DNA from: Fonticella tunisiensis
GTDB lineage: Bacteria > Bacillota > Clostridia > Clostridiales > Caloramatoraceae
Direction: 5' to 3'
DNA length: 63,189 bases
Assembly: GCF_004364155.1 (NCBI RefSeq)
Contig: NZ_SOAZ01000017.1
Span: 1 to 63,189, forward strand
Notes under the pieces: generated by a model
Databases searched by the model: none
The model's input: only the letters and a program-made list of their open reading frames with translations
What the model was told of the DNA's origin: nothing
Translations under genes and position numbers: made by a program
Shown here: piece after piece, positions 46,696 to 55,587 of the stretch
Numbering within the stretch: position 1 is the stretch's first letter
Layout of the letters: each line of letters opens with the position of its first letter

Positions 46696-47343
46696 TTAAT
46701 TTTGCTTATACTTCTTAAGCTCCTCATCAAGATCATATTCCTCAAGCTTTTTGAACTCGTCGTCAAGGGTATTGGTTCTTAGATCTTCAAATCCCTCGGC
46801 CATTGCTTCCTTCTTCTGAATTTTTCTTTCTATATCATCAATATTTATTCTATTGGTTTTCGTTTCAACGTTTGCAAGTATTTCGTTTACCCTTCTTGAG
46901 GCTTCAGCATTGTTATATCTTGCAGCTGCTTCATCCCTGTAGTTTCTTGTTCTTTCAATTTCCTCTTCAAGTTCCCTAAGCTTTTCCTTAACCGCTTCGG
47001 CTTTCTTTACGGCTTCGTCGTAGCTTTTCTTTAAGCTATCATAGGTTTTATCGGCCTCAAGCTTCTTTTGAAGGGCCTTTTTAGCAAGCTCTTCATTTCC
47101 CTTTGAAAGGGCAAGCTTAACCTTCTCATCGTAGTCCTTTGATTCCCTTAGGGCGTTTTCCATTTTCTTTTCAATCTCATGCACATTTCCAAGTATCTGT
47201 GCTGATGAAATCTTAGCGTTATTGAGGCTCTCCTCCATATCCCTTATTTTCTGATCTAAAAGCTCAATAGGATTTTCAATTTCATCAATAGCGTTATTTA
47301 CCTTCGCTCTAAAAATGTTTGAAATTCTTTTAAATACTCCCAT
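46696..47343 (-). CDS. pspA: PspA/IM30-family membrane-stress protein
   Basis: 215 residues, almost wholly alpha-helical coiled coil, starting MGVFKRISNIFRAKVNNAID, the amphipathic helix typical of PspA/IM30 (ESCRT-III relatives) that bind stressed membranes. ATG with TTAAGGAGG upstream. It lies 13 bases after the Ser/Gly-rich membrane protein gene, so the two are cotranscribed. The C-terminal part is truncated relative to Vipp1. The inducing signal is unknown. Confidence 0.9.
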   Translation of the reverse strand: MGVFKRISNIFRAKVNNAIDEIENPIELLDQKIRDMEESLNNAKISSAQILGNVHEIEKKMENALRESKDYDEKVKLALSKGNEELAKKALQKKLEADKTYDSLKKSYDEAVKKAEAVKEKLRELEEEIERTRNYRDEAAARYNNAEASRRVNEILANVETKTNRINIDDIERKIQKKEAMAEGFEDLRTNTLDDEFKKLEEYDLDEELKKYKQN

Positions 47344-47356
47344 TTTAAAATCCTCC

Positions 47357-47794
47357 TTAATATCTTCTTCTAAATTTTCTTATGATTATATAAATTACGG
47401 CACCTATGACAACAATTTTAATAAGGTCCCATGCAATTGAGTATCCAAAACCAAACCCAAATAAACTTCTGGTCCCAAAGAAAGGAAGTGGTATTGGTAT
47501 GGGTATATACGATCTCTGGGTACTGCTTCTCGGAGTTGTTTTAAACCATCCTGATGAACCTGAGGATGAACTGCCCTTTGAATTGAAAAAACTTCCTGAT
47601 TTATAAGAGCCAGAACCTCCAGATGATTTAAAACTTCCCGATTTAAAGCCCCCTGAGCTTGACTTTGGTGCTGCATAGGCCACCGTATATTTTTTATCCC
47701 TGGTTACAACATTTGTAATACTTTGAATTGGTAGGCTTGTAAAGATGAATATTAGTGTTAGAAAAATCGTAAGAAGCAGGCGTTTTATTTTCAT
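47357..47794 (-). CDS. Ser/Gly-rich secreted or membrane-anchored protein next to pspA
   Basis: 145 residues. An N-terminal hydrophobic signal (about 5-27), then a Ser/Gly/Lys-rich low-complexity linker (45-85), a Pro-rich stretch (IPIPIPLPFFG), and a C-terminal membrane helix (DLIKIVVIGAVIYIIIRKF) followed by RRRY. The start at 47794 has GGGGGTG 6 bases upstream. No family recognised. Coupling with pspA suggests an envelope-stress role; this is inference. Its promoter is at 47849-47877. Confidence 0.68.
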   Translation of the reverse strand: MKIKRLLLTIFLTLIFIFTSLPIQSITNVVTRDKKYTVAYAAPKSSSGGFKSGSFKSSGGSGSYKSGSFFNSKGSSSSGSSGWFKTTPRSSTQRSYIPIPIPLPFFGTRSLFGFGFGYSIAWDLIKIVVIGAVIYIIIRKFRRRY

Positions 47795-47848
47795 TCCTTT
47801 CACCCCCTATAGCTGCCTATGTATTAATATTTCGCAGCTCATATTTTT

Positions 47849-47877
47849 ATTATATGGTATTTAATACTACTTAACAA
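47849..47877 (-). promoter_or_regulatory. Sigma-A-type promoter of the pspA cluster
   Basis: TTGTTA, 17 bases, TATAAT on the minus strand, about 55 bases upstream of the first gene. Confidence 0.65.
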
Positions 47878-48002
47878 GCATTAAATTACCTTATATAGTA
47901 TAATTAATAACCGCTTTATTAAAGATATAAATGCAAACTTCAAATATCTATTCTTTTCTTCAATTTACTCCTTATTTCAAAAAATTAAATGTGAACATTA
48001 AC

Positions 48003-48031
48003 TTGTAATAAGTTAATAGATACTATATAAT
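48003..48031 (+). promoter_or_regulatory. Sigma-A-type promoter of the DUF1836 gene
   Basis: TTGTAA, 17 bases, TATAAT, 38 bases before the ATG. Confidence 0.65.
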
Positions 48032-48069
48032 GTAATTATAGAATACAATAAACCTTTGGAGGTTATTTT

Positions 48070-48657
48070 ATGAAAAGAAATATTGATATAGAAAACCTAA
48101 AAAAGCTGGCAAAACAAATTTCTGATAGTACAATAATATCATATGAGGACCTTCCTGAATATGATCTTTTTCTTTCCCAGGTAATCGATTATTTAAACGA
48201 CAGATTTGCAGGTGAGAATTACACAAATAATATAGTCCAGAACTACATTAAAAGTGAAGTAATATCCAAGCCCGAAGGTGGAAAGAAAAGGGGGTATACA
48301 AGGGACCACCTTGCACAGCTTGTACTTTTAAGCTACATGAGACCTATTCTTACTGCAGAAGAGATAAAGAAGGTTTTCAGGCTTGCCTTTAACGACATAA
48401 ATGAATCCAGCGATGATATACTTACATGGGAAAAGGCATATAAAATATTTTCTGATTTTCAGAGGGAGAGCCTTGAAGATTTTAACTTGCGAAAGTATTT
48501 CAATGAAGAGAAGCTCTTTAAAATCATAGAGGAAAACAACCTAAAACCCGAGGACGAGGAAAGGATACTTATTTTCCTGGTTGTTATGACATTAATTGCC
48601 CAGGCATCTTCCATAAAAAAACTTGTGCAGAGGATAGTAGCTGAGTATGAAAAATAG
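48070..48657 (+). CDS. DUF1836 protein
   Basis: 195 residues matching the DUF1836 family of Firmicutes: an N-terminal segment with 'LPEYDLFLSQVIDYLND', a central MerR-like helix-turn-helix region around NIVQNYIKSEVISKP...KKRGYTRDHLAQLVLLSYM, and a helical C-terminus. A DNA-binding role is often assumed but not shown. The ATG has TTTGGAGG upstream. It is convergent with srlD across a strong terminator. Confidence 0.8.
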   Translation: MKRNIDIENLKKLAKQISDSTIISYEDLPEYDLFLSQVIDYLNDRFAGENYTNNIVQNYIKSEVISKPEGGKKRGYTRDHLAQLVLLSYMRPILTAEEIKKVFRLAFNDINESSDDILTWEKAYKIFSDFQRESLEDFNLRKYFNEEKLFKIIEENNLKPEDEERILIFLVVMTLIAQASSIKKLVQRIVAEYEK

Positions 48658-48678
48658 ATGGAGCACCTGAATGGCCGT

Positions 48679-48725
48679 AAAATATAGAAAAAAGACAACA
48701 AATAGTTGCCTTTTTTCTATATTTT
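48679..48725. terminator. Bidirectional terminator between DUF1836 and srlD
   Basis: A 20-bp stem with one mismatch (AAAATATAGAAAAAAGACAAC / GTTGCC-T6-CTATATTTT) around a short loop. Confidence 0.85.
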
Positions 48726-48729
48726 ATTC

Positions 48730-49506
48730 CTAGTGCATTACTTGTCCACCAGTTATGTTTATTGATTGGCCAGTAAGGTAACTTGCTTTATCTGAAGCAT
48801 AGAATGTTAAGACATTCGCTACATCCTCAAAGGTGCATCCTCTCTTGAGTGGTACTTTATCGATATAGTACTGCTTTACTTCTGATTCCTTTATACCCAG
48901 CTTCTTAGCGTATTGAGGTATTAAACTTTCAAACATATCAGAATCAAGAAGATTTCCCAGCATCAATGAATGCACTCTTATATTATGCTCTGCTAAATCT
49001 AGTGCCAGGCTTTGAGTTAATCCCACTCCACCGAACTTAGCTGCAGAATATCCTGCGTTATGCTTACTTCCAACCTTTCCTGACTTTGAGTTAATTTGAA
49101 TTATGCAGCCCGGAATACCCTTTTCAATCATTACCTTTGATACTTCTTTTGCACAAAGGAAGTATCCAGTTAGATTTACGTTTATACACCAATTAAAAGT
49201 CTCTAACTCAAAATCAGTAATTTTTGCAGCCTTTGCTACTCCTGCGTTATAAATCAATAGATCTATTCTACCAAGCTTCTCGACAACTTCATTTACCATA
49301 TTTTTAACCTGTTCTTCATCGGTAGCATCGGCTCCGATAGCTATACTTTTTTGCCTGGTGGTCTTTTTTATTTCCTCTGATACCTTTAAAGCATTTTCAT
49401 AGTTTATATCTGCCACCGCAACGTCATATCCTTCCTTCGCCATATGTTTGGAAAGGTATTCTCCTAAGCTTCTTCCTCCACCTACCACTAGTGCAACCTT
49501 CGTCAT
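48730..49506 (-). CDS. srlD: Sorbitol-6-phosphate 2-dehydrogenase
   Basis: Short-chain dehydrogenase converting glucitol-6-phosphate to fructose-6-phosphate with NAD. 258 residues, strikingly close to Escherichia coli SrlD over its length: GGGRSLGEYL in the nucleotide loop, the INSKSGKVGSKHNAGYSAAK catalytic segment with Tyr and Lys, and a C-terminal TGQSINITGGQVM. The start at 49506 follows GGAGG by 8 bases. Last gene of the glucitol operon. Confidence 0.96.
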   Translation of the reverse strand: MTKVALVVGGGRSLGEYLSKHMAKEGYDVAVADINYENALKVSEEIKKTTRQKSIAIGADATDEEQVKNMVNEVVEKLGRIDLLIYNAGVAKAAKITDFELETFNWCINVNLTGYFLCAKEVSKVMIEKGIPGCIIQINSKSGKVGSKHNAGYSAAKFGGVGLTQSLALDLAEHNIRVHSLMLGNLLDSDMFESLIPQYAKKLGIKESEVKQYYIDKVPLKRGCTFEDVANVLTFYASDKASYLTGQSINITGGQVMH

Positions 49507-49601
49507 TATCAATTCCTCCTTAATAGGTGAAATATCAATCTGTTTATATTTCTTTGACTTGATACCATCTTTAATATATAATAATTAATAGTTAGGTAAT
49601 T

Positions 49602-49967
49602 TTAAGCTCTTATTATTTCAATAGTTGTACCATTTTTAAGTGGTACAATTTCTTTTTTCTCTAAGAATAATGTTCCAGGAATTGCAGCTTCAGTTTCACC
49701 GCTGAATTTAAAGGTTATATGACCTAAATTCCTTAAATTCTGATTGACCACACTTCCTACTGCTGTTATCTTATACTGCCATCCATCAATGATTAAAATG
49801 TCGTCTACCTTTATATCATTTAAAAGATTATTCTCATTATGGATATAACAATAATCAATTAACTCCTGCGGAACATTTTCATTAAATATGACGAACATAT
49901 TTTGAGTTAAGAACTGTTCTGCGCATCTTCCAACGTTAGTTATGGTTGTTCTGTAAATTAACTCCAT
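49602..49967 (-). CDS. srlB: PTS glucitol EIIA
   Basis: 121-residue phosphocarrier of the glucitol PTS (EIIA-Gut). MELIYRTTITNVGRCAEQFL at the N-terminus, 'IDYCYIHNEN' with the candidate phosphorylated His, and the conserved TAVGSVVNQNLRNLGHITFKF. The ATG at 49967 has AAAGGGA 8 bases upstream. It is between the second EIIC part and srlD. Confidence 0.95.
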   Translation of the reverse strand: MELIYRTTITNVGRCAEQFLTQNMFVIFNENVPQELIDYCYIHNENNLLNDIKVDDILIIDGWQYKITAVGSVVNQNLRNLGHITFKFSGETEAAIPGTLFLEKKEIVPLKNGTTIEIIRA

Positions 49968-49999
49968 AGTCAAAATCCCTTTCTAAAGAAGTCTTTAAA

Positions 50000-50566
50000 T
50001 TACTTATAAAGTCCAAAACTTGCAAGCCAGGCGATTACAACCGTTGGTGCTCCTGTTAAAAATCTTGAATAAAGTACCGATGGTACCCCAACCTGAACCG
50101 TCTCCGGTTCTGCTTCAGCCAGTCCAAGTCCTACTGGTATGAAGTCAGCAGCAGCCTGTGCATTTATTGCAAATAATGCTGGTAATGCAAGGTGTGGTGG
50201 AATGTTTCCCTTTCCAATTTCAACTCCAATTAGCACGCCTACTATCTGGGCTATAACTGCTCCGAGCCCTAAAAATGGTGATAGCAGTGGAAAGGAACAT
50301 ATAAGCGATATAAGTATCAATCCTCCTATATTCCCTGCCAGAGGGGTAAGTAGATTTGCAAACCACTTGCCAGCACCAGAAGCATTAATTATGCCTATTA
50401 AGGTAGCAACGAATGCTATGAAAGGTAGTATTGTATGTAAAACTGTATCTATTGTATCCCTGCCTGCCTGGAAAAAGGTGCTTGTTACCTTACCAAGTGC
50501 AATACCAATTTTAGCAACTAAGCCCTGACTTTGTTCACTTATCTTCTTGTTTACATCATATCCCAT
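50000..50566 (-). CDS. PTS glucitol EIIC2 domain as a separate protein (C-terminal half of SrlE)
   Basis: 188 residues with four or more membrane segments, equal to the C-terminal half of E. coli SrlE (EIIBC): [19 protein letters not shown] and [21 protein letters not shown]. In most enterobacteria it is fused to EIIB. Here it has its own ribosome site (GGAGGTG) and ATG 19 bases after the EIIB gene, in the same reading frame but with two stop codons between, so it is a designed split and not a frameshift. It forms the glucitol permease with SrlA. Confidence 0.9.
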   Translation of the reverse strand: MGYDVNKKISEQSQGLVAKIGIALGKVTSTFFQAGRDTIDTVLHTILPFIAFVATLIGIINASGAGKWFANLLTPLAGNIGGLILISLICSFPLLSPFLGLGAVIAQIVGVLIGVEIGKGNIPPHLALPALFAINAQAAADFIPVGLGLAEAEPETVQVGVPSVLYSRFLTGAPTVVIAWLASFGLYK

Positions 50567-50584
50567 TTAAAGCACCTCCATATA

Positions 50585-50956
50585 TTAATCTAAAACTTCA
50601 ATATTTTCAGGTCTTACAGCCGAAACATAAATATCTTCCTTTATAAACATGGCCAGAGGACCACTCTTACCAGTTGCCATGATATTTACTGTCGGTATTC
50701 TCTTTTGAGGATAAATCCCACATCTTAGAGTTCCTCCACAGTTTATTACCGCACAAGCGATTTCACTGTCCTTAACTCCATATTTAAATCCATCCACTAA
50801 TTCGCATCCTGTAAGCTCTGCAATTCTTACGGCTACTTCCGGCTTTGCACCTCCAGTAATGTAAACTATCTTATTTCTTGTTTCAGTTGGCTCTACAACA
50901 ATTGGACCTCCCCACCCTCCTGGGCCTCTATGAATTTTCACCCTTCTATAACTCAT
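50585..50956 (-). CDS. PTS glucitol EIIB as a separate protein (N-terminal half of SrlE)
   Basis: 123-residue cytoplasmic EIIB-Gut. The phosphorylated Cys is in 'AELTGCELVDGFKYGV', and MSYRRVKIHRGPGGWGGPI is the family's N-terminal motif. The ATG at 50956 follows AAAGGAG by 9 bases. It ends at TAA and the permease half follows as a separate cistron. It lies directly downstream of srlA. Confidence 0.93.
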   Translation of the reverse strand: MSYRRVKIHRGPGGWGGPIVVEPTETRNKIVYITGGAKPEVAVRIAELTGCELVDGFKYGVKDSEIACAVINCGGTLRCGIYPQKRIPTVNIMATGKSGPLAMFIKEDIYVSAVRPENIEVLD

Positions 50957-50986
50957 ATGGCTCAACTCCTTTAATCATATTTTTAA

Positions 50987-51568
50987 TTAATATGCACTAG
51001 TGTTAACATGTGCAATATCAATTTTATCCTTTAACTTAATTCCTTGCTGCCTTTCAACTATTGCAGTTGTAAAGTCAGTCACCCATCCCCTTATAAAGTT
51101 AGTCACCATACCTACTAGAAAATATCTAACTGCTAAGTCTGCAGTTGATAGTCCTAATTGGGTAATACCATTTGCTATACCTAGATAAACAAATAGTTCA
51201 CCAGGGTTTATGTGTGGGAATAACCCATTCATCGTATGGCATGAGAAACTTGCTGCAGCATAGTAGCTTGGCTTATATTTTTCTGGTAAGAACTTGCCTA
51301 ATGACAAAGTCATTGGATTTGCAAATATGAATGTTCCAATTACAGGTAGAACCAAATATCTGGTAAATACATTTGAAGCAGACTTTCTCGCAAGCCTTTC
51401 AACCCTATCTGTACCAACAAACTTAATTATGGCATTCATTACAACCATAAGTGCTATTAGAAGTGGAACTATACCTGTTGTGAAATCCATAAATACTTTA
51501 GCCCCTGCTCTAAAAAGATTCATGAACCATTCTGCACTCTGCGCTAATACATGGAAAAAATTAGTCAT
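50987..51568 (-). CDS. srlA: PTS glucitol EIIC
   Basis: 193-residue membrane protein, the first permease half of the glucitol PTS, with about four membrane segments; conserved stretches [39 protein letters not shown] and [21 protein letters not shown] with AAGGAGGTATTGATAA upstream. It follows gutM by 42 bases. Confidence 0.95.
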   Translation of the reverse strand: MTNFFHVLAQSAEWFMNLFRAGAKVFMDFTTGIVPLLIALMVVMNAIIKFVGTDRVERLARKSASNVFTRYLVLPVIGTFIFANPMTLSLGKFLPEKYKPSYYAAASFSCHTMNGLFPHINPGELFVYLGIANGITQLGLSTADLAVRYFLVGMVTNFIRGWVTDFTTAIVERQQGIKLKDKIDIAHVNTSAY

Positions 51569-51610
51569 TTATCAATACCTCCTTATAATTAATATGTAAG
51601 AGATTGGAAT

Positions 51611-52015
51611 TTAGTTGTTTACTGCACCTTCGACAGCCTCACCTCCCCCAAAGGTCTTATAATTATTTACAGCATCTAAAATTGCTGCCTTCATCGATTT
51701 GTTGTAGGTCTTTAAATCATCCTCCGTTATGTCTTCAATATTTTTGCCTTCAAGCCCTGTAAACTCTTTAACTCTGGCCAGCACTGTCAATCCCTGCATC
51801 TTTTTGGATAGCAAAATCTTGCCTTCTTCATCTATCAACATCATTACAACTGTCCCTGCCTGAAAATATCCTTTTTTTCTACCTATAGCTACTCTACCAA
51901 GTCTTCTCATTTCTATATAATTCTTATTAAAGTTTTTAATTTGAATTAGTCCGAATAGGAAATTTAATATCCACATTGAAGCACCAAGAATAATTAACCC
52001 TGATATTGAATTCAT
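51611..52015 (-). CDS. gutM: Glucitol operon activator GutM
   Basis: 134 residues: one N-terminal membrane segment (LIILGASMWILNFLFGLIQI) then a soluble domain containing 'GRVAIGRKKGYFQAGTVVMM', typical of GutM/SrlM. In E. coli it activates the glucitol operon; the mechanism is not settled. Its start codon overlaps the stop of the regulator gene (ATGA), indicating translational coupling. Confidence 0.93.
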   Translation of the reverse strand: MNSISGLIILGASMWILNFLFGLIQIKNFNKNYIEMRRLGRVAIGRKKGYFQAGTVVMMLIDEEGKILLSKKMQGLTVLARVKEFTGLEGKNIEDITEDDLKTYNKSMKAAILDAVNNYKTFGGGEAVEGAVNN

Positions 52016-53982
52016 ACCATTATCTCCTTTTGCAATAACTTTCTAAACTCCACATAGCTTTTTACTCTACAAATATTTTCAATTAAACGTTTATTTTGAC
52101 ACAATTTAAGTAGCTCTTCATATGTCTTAATTATAAGTTCTGGATCTACATCTTCTTTAGGAATCATTAGAAGGATAATGATTCTAACTTCTTTTCCTCC
52201 CCAGAAAACAGGCTCCTTCAAAATCCCTACTGCTATTGAAATCCTGTCTCCTCTATAATTTATAGCATGGGGGATCGCTACATAGTTATCAAAGGAAGTT
52301 GGTGCCTTAAATTCTCTTTCTATGATTCTGTCTTTAAAACCTGCATCGATTTCTCCAATTTTCCAAAGTTCATCAACCATAAGCATCAAATTATCTATAA
52401 AAGTTTGTCTGTCAAGTATGAAAAACATGTCTTCAACTACCGTCATATTAAGAAGTGATAAATTGGATTCAAAAAGTTTTAAATTATATTTTTTAAAGTA
52501 ATATATCCTCTCAATTTCTTTTTGAACCTCATTCTCATTAAATATGGCATTAACCTTTATAATGGGTGTCTCTGTTTCAATATTTATATCCACAGTAGTA
52601 AATACTATGTCATATTCATTTAATAGATCTCTTGTCAGTTCTATATCCGAGAAAGTATTAAATACTTTATCTTCACCCAAAAACTTCCTTAATTTTACAT
52701 AAAGTAACTGAGCAGTACCAAGGCCTGTCCCACATACTAGCGCAACCTTCTCTATATGGAAAAGTTTTTGATTACTTCTCTCTATATAGCTTCCAAAATG
52801 GAGTGCTATATAACCTATCTCATCTTCATTCACTTTTACATTATAGTTTTTTTCTATAACCTTAGCTGCTATCTTTGCCATTTCATATGGGAGAGGATAA
52901 CAATTCTTTATATCCTTTAACAGTGGGTTCTTTATCTTTATATTGAATATAAGTCTATTTAAGGTAAAGTTTAAATGATATTCCAATCCCCACATAAGCT
53001 CCTTATCATATTTCATGTCAATTCCCGTACTTGCAGACACTTCTTCAATAATTTTTTCTACCAGCTGTTTTACATGGGAACTTATTCTTATATTGCATGA
53101 CCTATCATTATTTATTGGCACTTTTCTTCCAAGCAGTGGAAGAGTTAAAAATACAATTTCATTATCGTTTATTTCACAGTTAAATTCCTTCTCAAGTTTA
53201 TCTCTTATCTTCTTCGCCAGTATGTATTCCTCCGTCGTTGTAATTTCTTCATATTTTTTATCCAAACTTTCTATATATCTTTTGTCCTTTGACCTTCTTA
53301 AAAGCACTGCTATATAAGTCAATAGTTCTCTAAGGGTTTCATCGGTTATTAGAAAATTATCATGATAAAACAAATTCACTAAATAATTTTTAATCTCACC
53401 ATATCTTGACTTGTCTATAGTTCCAAAGTAGTATTCTGCGGTACAATCAGTTATAAAACCTTTACATAGAAAATCCAAAATAAATAATCGTATATTTAAT
53501 TCATTTCCCTTTAACTCTATGCCTTCATTTTGTTTTCCTTTGATGATTAAACCATAAGCACTTAAAGGTTCAGATATCCTCTTCAAATCATTTATCAGTG
53601 TAGTTCTTCCTACGCTTATTTCATTGGCCAGTTCATCAATTTTTATAGGAACTTTAGAGTTTATTAGTCTTTTTATTATATACTTTAGGCGTTCTTCAGG
53701 AGTATTTAAAAGCGGAAGATTGTTCTGTTGGAATAAACATTGATTTATTAACTCGTTAAACCGTTCTCGATCGTAAATTTCCAGTTTGTATCCTGCATCC
53801 TTAATATTGACAAGTTGAGCAATTTCTTTTTTCAATGTACTGTTGAGGAGCTTAATATAATTTCTTATAGTTCTAGTACTTACACCAATTATTTCAGCGA
53901 AGTCTTCTAATTTATTATATTCATTCTGAATAGCCTTTTCTAATATACGCAATTGCCTTCCATCTATTGGGAACCTTCCCAT
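52012..53982 (-). CDS. gutR: PRD-containing transcription regulator of the glucitol operon (GutR-like)
   Basis: 656 residues of the BglG/MtlR-type: two N-terminal helix-turn-helix segments (IIGVSTRTIRNYIK and EISVGRTTLINDLK), PRD1 and PRD2 (a conserved His in ALHFGSYIE), an EIIB-Gat-like segment with LVCGTGLGTAQLL and a C-terminal EIIA(Mtl/Fru)-like domain with phospho-His in YVAIPHAIN. First gene of the operon and coupled to gutM. An extended inverted repeat at 54120-54194 is the probable binding site. ATG with AAGGGAG upstream. Confidence 0.9.
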   Translation of the reverse strand: MGRFPIDGRQLRILEKAIQNEYNKLEDFAEIIGVSTRTIRNYIKLLNSTLKKEIAQLVNIKDAGYKLEIYDRERFNELINQCLFQQNNLPLLNTPEERLKYIIKRLINSKVPIKIDELANEISVGRTTLINDLKRISEPLSAYGLIIKGKQNEGIELKGNELNIRLFILDFLCKGFITDCTAEYYFGTIDKSRYGEIKNYLVNLFYHDNFLITDETLRELLTYIAVLLRRSKDKRYIESLDKKYEEITTTEEYILAKKIRDKLEKEFNCEINDNEIVFLTLPLLGRKVPINNDRSCNIRISSHVKQLVEKIIEEVSASTGIDMKYDKELMWGLEYHLNFTLNRLIFNIKIKNPLLKDIKNCYPLPYEMAKIAAKVIEKNYNVKVNEDEIGYIALHFGSYIERSNQKLFHIEKVALVCGTGLGTAQLLYVKLRKFLGEDKVFNTFSDIELTRDLLNEYDIVFTTVDINIETETPIIKVNAIFNENEVQKEIERIYYFKKYNLKLFESNLSLLNMTVVEDMFFILDRQTFIDNLMLMVDELWKIGEIDAGFKDRIIEREFKAPTSFDNYVAIPHAINYRGDRISIAVGILKEPVFWGGKEVRIIILLMIPKEDVDPELIIKTYEELLKLCQNKRLIENICRVKSYVEFRKLLQKEIMV

Positions 53983-54119
53983 CTGAGTCTCCCTTTCTCC
54001 TTTTCTCTTGTTAATTAAATTATAGTTAAATTGAATTTAATAATTAATACATATTTTTTCAAAACCTACAATGAAAAAATTGTATTAATTACAATTTCTG
54101 TTTTTACGCATAATATAAA

Positions 54120-54194
54120 CCTTACAAGAACGTTTTTCAATATTGTTTAAAGTAATTTGATTCAAGTTAATATTCAAAAAACATTCTTGTAAGG
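54120..54194. promoter_or_regulatory. Extended inverted repeat upstream of the glucitol operon
   Basis: Arms of about 25 bp (CCTTACAAGAACGTTTTTCA ... and its near-complement ending TTCTTGTAAGG) with a 24-base centre, in the gap before gutR. Probable operator for the PRD regulator. Confidence 0.6.
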
Positions 54195-54267
54195 TATAGT
54201 AGTAATTATATTCTTATAATACGACAAATATATGTCCAGAATTACATAGCAAGTTCAACTATATTAT

Positions 54268-54335
54268 AAAAAATCCGATATCCCTCCTGTGCACTTTTAT
54301 AAAGCAATATTGATGAAGGTGATATCGGATTTTTT
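54268..54335. terminator. Terminator after mtlD
   Basis: AAAAAATCCGATATC pairs with GATATCGGATTTTTT around a 38-base loop. Confidence 0.65.
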
Positions 54336-54410
54336 ATTTTGCTGTTAAGTTAATCTAGCTATATATTACAGCATATTTACATAATATAAATTTATTAAAT
54401 GAAAATCCTA

Positions 54411-55574
54411 TTATGAAATATATTCTTTTATATTTTTATATACTTCAACTATTTTATTTCCAACCTCTGTATCTTCACTAATTCCTGTAACTTTCTCGAG
54501 TGTTTTTGCTATCCCAATTTCCCTTATCATATTTCTTAATTCCATAGATTGCTCATCTTCTGGATTTTCATAGTGCAGTGCTGCTGCTATTCCTAAAATC
54601 AATGCTTTACATTCTATTCCATAACCCAGCGCCGTTAGAAGTGGCTTTACAAGTCGGTCTTCTCTACCAAGCTTTCTTAAAGGCTCCCTGCCTACTCGCA
54701 ACACCTCATCCCTTAGATAAGGATTACTAAATCTATTTAATATCTTTTCAATATATTTTGCGTGCATATCAGGATCAAAGTTATGCTTCCTAATTAATGC
54801 AGCACCACTTTCCTCCATTGCACCTTTTACATAATGATAGATATTTGCATCGGCAATACTCTCACTTATTGTTTTATACCCTTTTAAAAATCCAAGGTAA
54901 GCTGTGATTGCATGTCCTGTATTTAATGTAAAGAGCTTTCTTTCTACATAGGCAATCAATCTATCGGTTACTTCCATTCCGTTAATTTGTGGAACATCCC
55001 CTTTAAAACCAGTAATATCCACAATCCATTCATGAAAGGCTTCAACATCCACCTGTAAAATGCTATCCCTGTTCCCCTGACTGGGTGGAACAATTCGGTC
55101 TACTGCAGAATTCGGAAATCCAACATACTTGTTTAAATATTCAACTTCCTCTTCATTTAAGAACTTCAGTACCTCTTCCTTTAAAAATTCTGAAGCACCA
55201 ACCATATTCTCACAAGCAATGATGTTCAAATAGAATTCTTTTCCATCTTTATGTCTTTTATTAATTCCCTCTGCAATTACAGGCGCAATTTTAGGTAAAA
55301 CCCTCGGTCCCACCGCAGTTGTTATGATTTCTGCTTCAATTATATGGTTGATTAACAGTTCATCATTAACATTGCATGCAGAAATATTTTCAATATGCTC
55401 CTTTTTTACTTCTTTGTCCAAAACATTTATCCAGTATTCCTTGTCTTTATTAATTTGATCAACAATCATCTGGTTAACATCTGCGAAAACAACATGGTAA
55501 CCTGATTGGGCTAAAAGTGCACCTATAAAACCTCTGCCTATGTTTCCAGCTCCAAATTGGATGGCTTTCTTCAT
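54411..55574 (-). CDS. mtlD: Mannitol-1-phosphate 5-dehydrogenase
   Basis: NAD-dependent oxidation of mannitol-1-phosphate to fructose-6-phosphate; 387 residues of the polyol long-chain dehydrogenase family. N-terminal AIQFGAGNIGRGFIGALL nucleotide loop, NSAVDRIVP motif, and the catalytic Lys in 'ERKLFTLNTGHAITAYLG'. ATG with TAAGGAG upstream, 13 bases after mtlA1. Last gene of the mtlR-mtlA1-mtlD operon. Confidence 0.97.
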   Translation of the reverse strand: MKKAIQFGAGNIGRGFIGALLAQSGYHVVFADVNQMIVDQINKDKEYWINVLDKEVKKEHIENISACNVNDELLINHIIEAEIITTAVGPRVLPKIAPVIAEGINKRHKDGKEFYLNIIACENMVGASEFLKEEVLKFLNEEEVEYLNKYVGFPNSAVDRIVPPSQGNRDSILQVDVEAFHEWIVDITGFKGDVPQINGMEVTDRLIAYVERKLFTLNTGHAITAYLGFLKGYKTISESIADANIYHYVKGAMEESGAALIRKHNFDPDMHAKYIEKILNRFSNPYLRDEVLRVGREPLRKLGREDRLVKPLLTALGYGIECKALILGIAAALHYENPEDEQSMELRNMIREIGIAKTLEKVTGISEDTEVGNKIVEVYKNIKEYIS

Positions 55575-55587
55575 TACAAATCACTCC

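Noticed and set aside
50567-50587. Stop codons in the glucitol EIIBC frame taken as a nonsense pseudogene
   Set aside because: A GGAGGTG ribosome site and ATG are placed directly before the second part, so two working cistrons are more likely.
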